A program made the position numbers and the translations under genes. The notes under the pieces were generated by a model. That model searched no databases. It saw only the letters and a list, made by a program, of their open reading frames with translations, and was not told the DNA's origin. A stretch of DNA of 13,561 nt from DASYAN01 sp036501345 (lineage in GTDB: Bacteria; Chloroflexota; Ktedonobacteria; Ktedonobacterales; Ktedonobacteraceae), in NCBI GenBank assembly GCA_036501345.1, contig DASYAN010000413.1:1-13561 (forward strand), read 5' to 3'. Positions 6,857 to 13,447 of the stretch are shown piece by piece; position 1 is the stretch's first letter; every line of letters begins with the position of its first letter.

Positions 6857-8218
6857 TTGATGACCCTCACTGAACAACTGGAAAATGCAACGAAGCTTAT
6901 TGATCGCTGGTTAGAATACCAAGTCTATGCTAATGATATACCTGGGTTATCCATAGGTGTCGTATACAAAAATCAGGTGATCTTTAGCAAGGGATACGGA
7001 TATGCAGATATTCAGAGAAAAATAAAAGCAAGTGATGTAACATGTTACAGAATTGCATCGTTTTCGAAAGTGTTCACTGCAATTGCTGTTTGGCAATTGT
7101 TTGAGCAGGGAAAACTTCATTTAGACGATTATGTGCAGCATTACTTGCCTTGGTTTCTATCTGAACGTGATGAAAAGACAAAGCGTATCACAATGCATCA
7201 ATTGCTTACACATACTGCAGGTCTTGATCGTGAGGGCGATACTCCTCATTGGACTGATTTTCATTTTCCTTCTCTGGATCAAGTGAAACAGCATGTAGCT
7301 GCTGGCGCGATGGTCTTTGCTCCTGCACAGAAATGGAAATACTCTAATTTCGGCTATGCCATTCTAGGAGAAGTGATCAAGGTAGTCTCTGGTATGTCAT
7401 ATGAAGAGTATATGAATGAGCATATTACTCGGCGGCTTGGCTTATTGCATACTGGACCAGTGTTGACTAATGAGATCATACAAAACATTGCAATAGGTTA
7501 TGGCAGAAATATTCCAGGCCAACAGAGGGAGAGTTTTCCTCTGATTGAAACGGATGCAATGGCTCCTGCAACGGGTTTTTCCTCAAACATTATAGATTTC
7601 TGTCAGTTTATGATTGCTCAGTTTGATGGTAATCCGTCTCTCCTCACAGATGAGAATAAGAGAGAGATGAGACGTATTCAGTGGTTACGAGAAGGTTTTA
7701 GTTCAGATTGGTGTTTAGGATTGCAAACATGGAAAATCTCTAAAATGAGAGTATATGGACATGGGGGAAGCTTTCAAGGATACCAATCAAGGTTTGGCAT
7801 AGATATAGAGCGGGAAATTGGTCTGGCCGTTTTTGCTAATGCTATTGATGCTCCTGTAACTGATCTCACCAATAGTGCATTACAGATTATTGACTATCTG
7901 ACCAATCATTTTGAAGAGTTTACGCTACAAAGTAACAGAGTCGAAAACGCCCAAAGGTATGAGGGAAAATTTAGAAATATCTGGGGAGATATTGAGATAG
8001 CTGCTATTGATCATAGCCTTATTCTTTACAATTTAGGACCTAAATGTCCTGTCCTTGATTTTTATCAATTGCGACCTGATGAAAATCATCGATTCACGGT
8101 TATTAGCGGAGACACTCTAAAATATGGTGGTGAGTCTGTAAGATTTGAGTTTGGTGACGAAGATAGAGCTAGCAGGGTGTTTATCGGTCCTGAGCCTTTC
8201 ACTAGGTTCGAGTGCTAG
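6857..8218 (+). CDS. Serine hydrolase of the beta-lactamase / penicillin-binding-protein fold (class C type)
   Basis: The 453-residue protein carries the three active-site motifs of the Pfam Beta-lactamase (class C, DD-peptidase, esterase) family. SxxK is SFSK at 68-71 with Ser68 as nucleophile, YxN is YSN at 162-164, and the KTG-equivalent is HGG at 302-304. MHQLLTHTAGL and FGYAILGEVI are further hallmarks. Residues from about 365 form a C-terminal domain (YEGKFRNIWGDIEIAAIDHS) of the kind seen in many stand-alone relatives. There is no signal peptide or membrane helix, so a cytoplasmic peptidase or esterase is more likely than a secreted beta-lactamase; the substrate is unknown. The start may be TTG 6857 or ATG 6860; AGAGGAAA (6843-6850) serves both. 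It appears more AT-rich than the LuxR gene before it, which suggests separate acquisition. Confidence 0.9.
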   Translation: MMTLTEQLENATKLIDRWLEYQVYANDIPGLSIGVVYKNQVIFSKGYGYADIQRKIKASDVTCYRIASFSKVFTAIAVWQLFEQGKLHLDDYVQHYLPWFLSERDEKTKRITMHQLLTHTAGLDREGDTPHWTDFHFPSLDQVKQHVAAGAMVFAPAQKWKYSNFGYAILGEVIKVVSGMSYEEYMNEHITRRLGLLHTGPVLTNEIIQNIAIGYGRNIPGQQRESFPLIETDAMAPATGFSSNIIDFCQFMIAQFDGNPSLLTDENKREMRRIQWLREGFSSDWCLGLQTWKISKMRVYGHGGSFQGYQSRFGIDIEREIGLAVFANAIDAPVTDLTNSALQIIDYLTNHFEEFTLQSNRVENAQRYEGKFRNIWGDIEIAAIDHSLILYNLGPKCPVLDFYQLRPDENHRFTVISGDTLKYGGESVRFEFGDEDRASRVFIGPEPFTRFEC

Positions 8219-8302
8219 AATTAAGATCCTCATCATTTGCCGCTGGCTGATCTGCTCCGTAGGTAGCTGGAAAGTGTCACCTATAGAGAGTGTTAATCAC
8301 AG

Positions 8303-8338
8303 GGTATTCCATTTAGATTTATTTTCCAAATGCATACC
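8303..8338. terminator. Possible bidirectional terminator between convergent genes
   Basis: GGTAT and CATTT (8303-8314) pair with AAATG and ATACC (8328-8338) as a ten-pair stem with a small internal loop and an AT-rich apical loop. It lies between the ends of the hydrolase and the minus-strand HTH-GNAT gene, where a shared terminator is expected. There is no long T tract. Confidence 0.3.
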
Positions 8339-9159
8339 TATTTTGTGATTTGTAAGCTTTCTATAGCTTTTCTGTACCTATTTACCAATAGAGACTGGCT
8401 GTTCTCTATATTAAGCTTAAATGGTATTCTATCCGCTCTGGTGCCCTCTGGTATATTTAACTCTTCAAATCCTAAAGATCTGCACGCTCTAATCCCAAAT
8501 GGCGTTGTTCCTACAGCATATATTTCCTTTGCAATTGTTTTTTGCTGCTGAACAAGATTAATAAGGAAATTCATAGCTTCTTCCATCAGCTTTCCCCCTA
8601 TTCTCAGCCTATTTGGTAGACTTTGTTTGGCTGCTGCTTCAGCAATGTAAAGGATAAGCGTTTTGTTGGGTACAAAAGGTTGGATATCGTCTATTGGTAT
8701 TGTTCGGTTCATAAGCTTACCGGCTAGTCGATCCATGATGGTGCCTAATGGGAGTGGAAGTATCGAGATATATCCTATAATTTCTGCACCTCTGTGTAAG
8801 ACATGAATGGACTCGGGATTCTTCCTTATCCAAGCTTCAAGAATTTCTTGAGGGATAGTACGTTCATAACCCCCTACTGCTTCTGCTACTATATCCCTTA
8901 TTTCTGGAATATCCTCTTTTATTGCTAAACTAAATGTTAGTGTTTGTTCATTATATTGATCTATATATGACTGAATTGCTCTTGCATACCTGTCAATCTC
9001 AATCTTAGAATAAAATGCCTCCTTCCTTCCTGGAAGAGTGACACCTTTTATTGTTCCTGCCTTAACAAGTTTGTAAAAATTAGTACTTGGTACTCCTATT
9101 TTTGCTATTGCTTCTCTTGCTGTATACATTCCAGCAGGTGCTTTCTTTCTGTTTTGCAT
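8338..9159 (-). CDS. Helix-turn-helix / GNAT-like acetyltransferase fusion protein
   Basis: This 273-residue protein has two parts. Residues 12-62 (MYTAREAIAKIGVPSTNFYKL, then GVTLPGRKEAFYSKIEIDRY) form a MerR/excisionase-type HTH in which the last segment reads like the wing. From about 73 the chain FSLAIKEDIPEIRDIV, HVLHRGAEIIGYISILPL, LILYIAEAAAKQ and VGTTPFGIRACRSLGFEEL follows the strand-helix order of a GNAT N-acetyltransferase. The acetyl-CoA loop (about 183-192, NRLRIGGKLM) is only a partial match to the usual Q/RxxGxG/A, so activity is uncertain. The role may be a regulator whose GNAT domain senses acetyl-CoA, or a DNA-tethered acetyltransferase. A near-perfect GAGGAGGTA ribosome binding site (9171-9163) fixes the start. 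It is convergent with the hydrolase gene and divergent from the 9361 gene. Confidence 0.8.
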   Translation of the reverse strand: MQNRKKAPAGMYTAREAIAKIGVPSTNFYKLVKAGTIKGVTLPGRKEAFYSKIEIDRYARAIQSYIDQYNEQTLTFSLAIKEDIPEIRDIVAEAVGGYERTIPQEILEAWIRKNPESIHVLHRGAEIIGYISILPLPLGTIMDRLAGKLMNRTIPIDDIQPFVPNKTLILYIAEAAAKQSLPNRLRIGGKLMEEAMNFLINLVQQQKTIAKEIYAVGTTPFGIRACRSLGFEELNIPEGTRADRIPFKLNIENSQSLLVNRYRKAIESLQITK

Positions 9160-9193
9160 AGATACCTCCTCGTAGAAACAACATTGTTTATTG

Positions 9194-9222
9194 ATTATAC
9201 ATGATAATTTGAAAACTTGGAA
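9194..9222 (-). promoter_or_regulatory. Possible promoter of the HTH-GNAT gene
   Basis: On the minus strand a consensus -10 box TATAAT (9199-9194) lies 34 bases before the start codon. The -35 region 17 bases further up, TTCCAA (9222-9217), is poor. Confidence 0.45.
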
Positions 9223-9234
9223 GAGTATAAAGTC

Positions 9235-9264
9235 TTGACAAATTTTGATGAGTTACTATATAAT
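9235..9264 (+). promoter_or_regulatory. Consensus sigma-70 promoter for the 9361 gene
   Basis: TTGACA (9235-9240) and TATAAT (9259-9264) match the consensus exactly, with an 18-base spacer. The next plus-strand gene starts at 9361, giving a leader of about 90 bases. It points away from the HTH-GNAT promoter, so the two genes share a divergent control region. Confidence 0.75.
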
Positions 9265-9290
9265 CTTGGTAGTCTTGAAAATCTTGGTAG
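9262..9290 (+). repeat. Two direct repeats of AATCTTGGTAG, 18 bp apart, at the transcription start
   Basis: AATCTTGGTAG occurs at 9262-9272 and 9280-9290, and the similarity extends into the following CTT and A-rich bases. The first copy overlaps the end of the -10 box. Such placement suits repressor half-sites; the HTH-GNAT protein encoded next door is an obvious candidate, by position only. Confidence 0.45.
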
Positions 9291-9360
9291 GCTTAGAAAT
9301 GTAAAGCATCTTGATTGTCTATAAAATACTTGGTCCTCTGACACTATCTATGAGGAAAGG

Positions 9361-9774
9361 ATGTTGCACATGTTAGAGATTGTTGGTACATCTGAGAGCT
9401 TACCTGTTGTCTCTCTTCTTCTTGATGATGGTCCTCTTGATTTTTCGTGTCTGGATGGTTGTGTTACTTCTCATCCACAGTTTACCTCAGGCTATCGGTG
9501 TGGGTATGCTGTCTACTTTGATGTGGAGAGTGCTGACCCTGGTGACATTGTCTATGGGGTTCCGGTCACGAGTCTGGGTGTGATTGAGAGCACTTGCCGA
9601 AGTATGTTGGGAACCAATTATCGTGAGGCTACTGATCTCTTCTTCTGGTCGGTAGGCACCTGTGCTGGCTTCCTGACTGCTCTGGCATCCTATCATGCAA
9701 AGGAAGCCCAAGCTGGTTTTGTGGTGCTCACAGCGCTCTCTCGTGTGATCTTCTCAGAGGTGCTTGCATGCTAA
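9361..9774 (+). CDS. Hypothetical protein, 137 residues
   Basis: I do not recognise this protein. It is a 137-residue chain with six cysteines, an acidic N-terminal half (LLLDDGPLDFSCLDG, YFDVESADPGDIVYG) and a more hydrophobic C-terminal helix region (FFWSVGTCAGFLTALASYHA). There is no signal peptide or clear transmembrane helix. Support for coding comes from a consensus promoter about 100 bases upstream and GAGGAAAGG directly before the start. A second ATG lies three codons in. The stop codon overlaps a further possible start (ATGCTAA at 9768). It is the first gene rightward of the divergent promoter and lies upstream of the rep-xis-int genes; whether they are co-transcribed is unclear. Confidence 0.6.
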   Translation: MLHMLEIVGTSESLPVVSLLLDDGPLDFSCLDGCVTSHPQFTSGYRCGYAVYFDVESADPGDIVYGVPVTSLGVIESTCRSMLGTNYREATDLFFWSVGTCAGFLTALASYHAKEAQAGFVVLTALSRVIFSEVLAC

Positions 9775-9805
9775 CCAACTTGCTTGATGGCATATCACAC
9801 GCCAC

Positions 9806-9958
9806 ATGCTCCCGTGGGTTTACCTGGTGCTCAATGAAGAGCATCGGGTCTGTGTCGTTGTGCAACAAGATACCTTCGTATCTCTTGCGTCGCGCATCAA
9901 TCAGAATGGCGATAGTTTCTTGTCTCATGGCGCATCTTTTATCATCTATTATATGTAA
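9806..9958 (+). CDS. Possible small protein, 50 residues
   Basis: The frame ATG 9806 to TAA 9958 encodes a 50-residue chain starting MLPWVYLVLNEEHRVCVVVQQ and ending SHGASFIIYYM. Its alternating hydrophobic/polar pattern and codon choice look protein-like, more so than the overlapping frames. There is no obvious ribosome binding site, and the in-frame TGA upstream (9785-9787) limits it at the 5' side. It may be a genuine small gene or the remnant of a larger one joined by a frameshift. A competing frame from 9768 is described among the findings. Confidence 0.35.
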   Translation: MLPWVYLVLNEEHRVCVVVQQDTFVSLASRINQNGDSFLSHGASFIIYYM

Positions 9959-10437
9959 AGTCGATCTACAAGATAATTCATATCTTTTTACTAATAAGCA
10001 TCCCATATGGACATATATGTCTTTTACGTATGAAACTATTCAGGACAGAAATATACCCCTAGAACGAAACAGAATCCAAATATGGGTGAATACTCCCATA
10101 AACAAAAACACAGGGCTCGTTCTTTTTCTCTCTCAACGAAACTATCTCACCCGTTCCTCTGTGCTGTGTTGGTCTGAGACTCACAAAAGCTTCTTGCACG
10201 CCTGCACGCCAGAACGCCGTACGCGTGCACTTGCACATCTGTTCATTCAACGAGAACACGGTCACACACCAAACACAAAAAACATATCCTTCAAAAAAAT
10301 CTTTGGGTATCAGAAACGTTGGGCAACGATTCGAGCGGTGGAGCAAGTATACCACACCGCGCTAAATACATCGGGTCTGCATGCTGTCTTGAGAGGGTCA
10401 TCCCTCTTCATACCTTTGAGTCTTTGGAGGTGTTGCT
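9959..10437 (+). promoter_or_regulatory. Hairpin-rich leader / candidate origin region upstream of the rep gene
   Basis: No gene is called with confidence in these 480 bases. Visible structures are a perfect 12-base palindrome GACATATATGTC (10010-10021) in an AT-rich stretch; TGCACGC twice (10195, 10203) followed by inverted GCGTGCA (10223-10229); CGTTG-GG-CAACG (10317-10328); and a hairpin AGAGGG-TCAT-CCCTCT (10392-10407) ending 18 bases before the GGAGGTG ribosome binding site of rep. Rolling-circle initiators and relaxases often act on hairpins near their own gene, so a replication or transfer origin is possible; this is inference. Confidence 0.4.
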
Positions 10438-11925
10438 ATGACTGCGGATCTTGCCGCTTCAGGTTCCAAGGTAGTCGCTTTGAGCTTTGGTCCTGATACA
10501 GCGACCTATAATATTCGTCCAACGGATCGCGATTTTGAGCCAATCAAGCAAGAGTTGTCTGCTGAGCTGCAAGAGGAATTAGATGCCCTCAAAAAGCAAG
10601 CGCAAGAGGTAGATGAGGAGGTACCGACGCGCTGGATTTTTGAAGAGCAAACCCTCTTCATGCAGGATAAGGGAGGGTCTCAGTTCAAGTGGATTCTCAA
10701 GAATGACAAGATTACGCTCTGCATTGGTCGGGGCAAAAAGACGGGCATTATTGGACAGCTCCGCCTCAATTCGGAGTACCTTTGGGACTGTGATGGGGAT
10801 CTGGGACTGGCCCTCACTAAAGCCTATCTCTTCCTCTGCTCGCTTTATGGAGAGCATATCCTCTTGGATCAATCCACGTTGGATTTGGCAGTGGATGTAC
10901 TTGGTCTGGATCTAAGTTCCCAAGACATCAAAGAGCATTTCATCTCGCGTGCCATCCTCGATGATGAGAATCCTTCGATCCTTGGAGGTGGTGATGGCTT
11001 TCTCGATGGCCCTTCCTGCATTCATCGGCGCTGGAAAAAGATCACGGGTCTCACCTTTGGCAAGCATATCTCGGTGGTTTCCGCCGTCATCTATAACAAA
11101 ACGGATGAGATTAAATATCATTCCGGCAAGACCTGGTTTCATGACATCTGGCGGCGCAAGGCGGCTGCATTGGGAATCGCGTACTCGGAGGATATGGCCG
11201 TGTGGCGCATTGAAGTCCGCTTCACCAGAACGGCTTTTCGCGAATTTCCCGATATCTCACAAGCTTTTGATGTGCTCGAGCATGTACATGATCTGTGGAC
11301 GTACGCCGTGGGTCATGTTGGTGGAGGTGAGGATGGTCTGCCTGATGGCTGGCTGCGCTATGTGGTCCCTACTGAGGATACCAATCGCTCTCGCTGGCCT
11401 GTGCATCCTGACTGGGAAGTCATCCAGCATGCCTTTGAAGAGCAGCTTCTTCCAGAGTCAGAGTATGAGCGAGAAGAGCGGAAAAAGCAGGAGCAGTTGG
11501 CCGAGATGGAGCGAGAAAAGGAGGAACTGCTAGCCGAGGTCGATGCCTATCTGGAGAAGCATCCGTTCTTAACGCCAAACACCTGTCAGCGGGTGACTCC
11601 TCTGAGAAGAGAGCAGGCGGTTGCTCCTGCTGTGGCTCCAGTTCCCTGTGATAATCGGCCCTTTATTCGTCAGCGCAAACGAGAGGTCAACATGCTGCAA
11701 GGTATCCGGCAGGTGGTCGGCTGGCTCTCGACCATTGAAGCATGGCGCGGGGGCTATGCCATCGATCAAGAGGATGATCTGGTGGAAAATGACCTCTCTG
11801 ATACCCTTCACTTCATCATGGAACAAGCTGAGCCGTATCTGCAAGAGGAAAAACAGATGCCATTTTCTGAGCTGGTGCATAAAAAGCGGGTTCGCTATCG
11901 CTTAGAACCTGCTGCTGTCGCTTAA
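10438..11925 (+). CDS. Rep_trans-like replication initiator / relaxase of the integrative element
   Basis: The 495-residue protein resembles the Rep_trans family (pT181-type Rep and the Tn916 Orf20/MobT relaxases), which nick one DNA strand at an origin. Supporting segments in order are GQLRLNSEYLW (about 102-112), LDLAVDV around Asp149 and Asp153 (family RxDxAxD region), GLTFGKHISVVSAVIYNKTDEI with YNKxxE at 219-224 (the YdKxxE motif), and VWRIEVRFTR at 255-264. I cannot assign the catalytic tyrosine with certainty. Residues about 340-375 are a charged coiled coil, and the last 100 residues are unassigned. GGAGGTG five bases upstream supports the start. It is followed after 26 bases by the excisionase-like and integrase genes, as in integrative plasmid-like elements. 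An alternative is another element-borne DNA-binding protein. Confidence 0.65.
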   Translation: MTADLAASGSKVVALSFGPDTATYNIRPTDRDFEPIKQELSAELQEELDALKKQAQEVDEEVPTRWIFEEQTLFMQDKGGSQFKWILKNDKITLCIGRGKKTGIIGQLRLNSEYLWDCDGDLGLALTKAYLFLCSLYGEHILLDQSTLDLAVDVLGLDLSSQDIKEHFISRAILDDENPSILGGGDGFLDGPSCIHRRWKKITGLTFGKHISVVSAVIYNKTDEIKYHSGKTWFHDIWRRKAAALGIAYSEDMAVWRIEVRFTRTAFREFPDISQAFDVLEHVHDLWTYAVGHVGGGEDGLPDGWLRYVVPTEDTNRSRWPVHPDWEVIQHAFEEQLLPESEYEREERKKQEQLAEMEREKEELLAEVDAYLEKHPFLTPNTCQRVTPLRREQAVAPAVAPVPCDNRPFIRQRKREVNMLQGIRQVVGWLSTIEAWRGGYAIDQEDDLVENDLSDTLHFIMEQAEPYLQEEKQMPFSELVHKKRVRYRLEPAAVA

Positions 11926-11951
11926 GAATAACGAAGAGGAGGTCTTCTCTA

Positions 11952-12188
11952 ATGCAAGGATCGCTTTTTCAGGAAAATGATGATATTACTAGCCAATTAT
12001 TACCATTACTTACTATTCCTGCTGTAGCAAAAATATTATGTGTCAGTCGCCCAACGATCTATACTCTCATTGACTCAGAAGGACTCCCCATTATCAAGTT
12101 TGGGCGTTCTGTGCGCATTTCTCCCATTTCGTTGCAAAAGTGGCTTGCTCAACATGAGCAGGAACAAGGAGGTTCATATGGCAGATAG
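11952..12188 (+). CDS. Excisionase-like helix-turn-helix protein (AlpA/MerR type)
   Basis: A 78-residue protein whose centre (about 19-68) is a HTH_17/excisionase-type winged helix: LLTIPAVAKILCVSRPTIY is the helix-turn-helix and FGRSVRISPISLQKWL the wing and following helix. Small proteins of this type placed directly before a tyrosine recombinase gene usually act as recombination directionality factors that favour excision, or regulate the integrase. GAGGAGG about ten bases upstream supports the start. The 3' end overlaps the integrase start by 11 bases, and the integrase ribosome binding site AAGGAGG (12166-12172) lies inside this gene, so the two should be translationally coupled. Confidence 0.82.
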   Translation: MQGSLFQENDDITSQLLPLLTIPAVAKILCVSRPTIYTLIDSEGLPIIKFGRSVRISPISLQKWLAQHEQEQGGSYGR

Positions 12189-13347
12189 CAAAAAACACCG
12201 CAAGAATGGTGAAGGAACACTCTTTAAGCGTAAAGATTGACTCTGGCAAGCCAGCTTTGTTCCTGAGAATGGCAAGCGGCTCTACTTCTATGGCAAGACT
12301 CAAGCTGAGGCTCTTGAGAAGTTGCGCAAGGCTCAACAAGAGGATCAAAAGGGTCTTCTTGCCACTGGTCCAAAACAAAAGTTAGGTGACTATCTTGTCC
12401 AGTGGCTAGAAGCAACTCGTAAGCCTCCGATGGTCAAGCCTAGCACCTATATTCAGTATCGTTCAGTCATTCATCATCATCTTGTGCCTGGTCTTGGGCA
12501 CATTTTTGTTCGAAAGTTAACACCTCAGCATATTCAAGCATTTTATGCTCAAAAAATGAAAGAAGGTGTAAAGCCTAGGACAATAGCTTTTATGCATGCA
12601 ACCCTTCATACTGCTTTGGAGAATGCTGTTAAGTGGAACTTGGTATCTCGTAATGTTTCCTCCTTGGTATCTCTTCCTCGTGTTGAAGAGCATGTCATGC
12701 ACCCTTTGACGTCTGATGAGATAGAAAAATTAATAGCAATTGCAAAAGGTCATTGGCTTGAACCCGTTTTAATCTTAGCTGTTACCACAGGAATGAGACG
12801 TGGTGAATTGGTTGCTTTACGCTGGAGTGACATTGATTTGAACAACGGAGTACTTCATGTACAGCGTACGGCAAGTAGAATAGGGAGCTATGGTATTGTT
12901 GAAAATGATCCGAAAACGCGGTCAAGTCGACGTAAGGTAGTACTCTCTGAGATTGCATTGAGAATGTTGAAAAGGCATCGTTTAGACCAAGATCAAGCAA
13001 AAGCAAAAGCATGTGACAAGTGGAAAAACAAGAATCTAGTTTTTTCTGATGATCTTGGCGGCTTTTTAAGCGTTGATAAGATATTGAAGGAGTTTCATGC
13101 TTTGCTTGAGAGGGCTGGTCTGCCTCGTATGCGCTTTCATGATCTACGTCATAGTGCAGCGACAATATTGCTGACCATGGGGGTTCATCCCAAAGTAGTG
13201 CAAGAGCTGCTGGGACATAGTACCATTGCCATGACCATGGATACCTATTCTCACTTGCTTCCATCGATGCAAAAAGATGCGGCTAATAAGATGGATCTTG
13301 CCTTTAAGTTTGATGACGAGGCTGGTGAAAATGATGAGGTTCATTGA
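12178..13347 (+). pseudogene. Tyrosine recombinase (phage-type integrase) interrupted by an in-frame TGA at codon 21
   Basis: Read from ATG 12178 through the TGA (12238-12240), this is a 389-residue integrase. It has an arm-type DNA-binding segment (about 8-50: GEGTLFKRKD, stop, LWQASFVPENGKRLYFYGKT), a SAM-like core-binding domain (about 63-125), and a catalytic domain with Arg207 (TGMRRGE), His321-x-x-Arg324 (HDLRH), His347 (LGH) and nucleophile Tyr357 (DTYSH). All catalytic residues are intact. The TGA sits where relatives usually read KDGxW, so one change from GGA explains it. A perfect AAGGAGG (12166-12172) serves the ATG. After the stop the first in-frame start codons are TTG 12322 and ATG 12430, both lacking the arm-binding domain and a strong ribosome binding site. 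The break may be a recent nonsense mutation, a base-call error, or readthrough (context TGA-C). Confidence 0.85.
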
Positions 13348-13364
13348 TGTAGATAGAGATGTAG
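13345..13364 (+). repeat. Half-copy of the repeat boxes at the integrase stop codon
   Basis: TGATGTAG (13345-13352, containing the TGA stop of the integrase frame) and AGATGTAG (13357-13364) lie 12 bp apart, exactly like the paired TGATGTAG boxes of copy A. The upstream TTGTCAA boxes are absent here. Confidence 0.45.
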
Positions 13365-13447
13365 TTGAGGTTTTCTCCTGCTCGTATCCCTTATGAGCTG
13401 TGGTATAGAGCTGATTTGGCAGGTGTATCCTTGTGAATATGATCAAC

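Noticed and set aside
10059..10355. 98-codon minus-strand frame upstream of rep
   Set aside because: It lies across the hairpin-rich leader, lacks a ribosome binding site, and its Cys/Phe/Val-rich translation resembles no domain.
10949..11533. 194-codon plus-strand frame inside rep
   Set aside because: It is in another frame of rep, rich in Ser, Met and Arg, and lacks its own ribosome binding site; rep's frame contains the family motifs.
12782..13264. 160-codon frame antisense to the integrase
   Set aside because: It mirrors the well-conserved catalytic domain of the integrase; the translation is low-complexity in Ser/His/Leu and typical of an antisense shadow.
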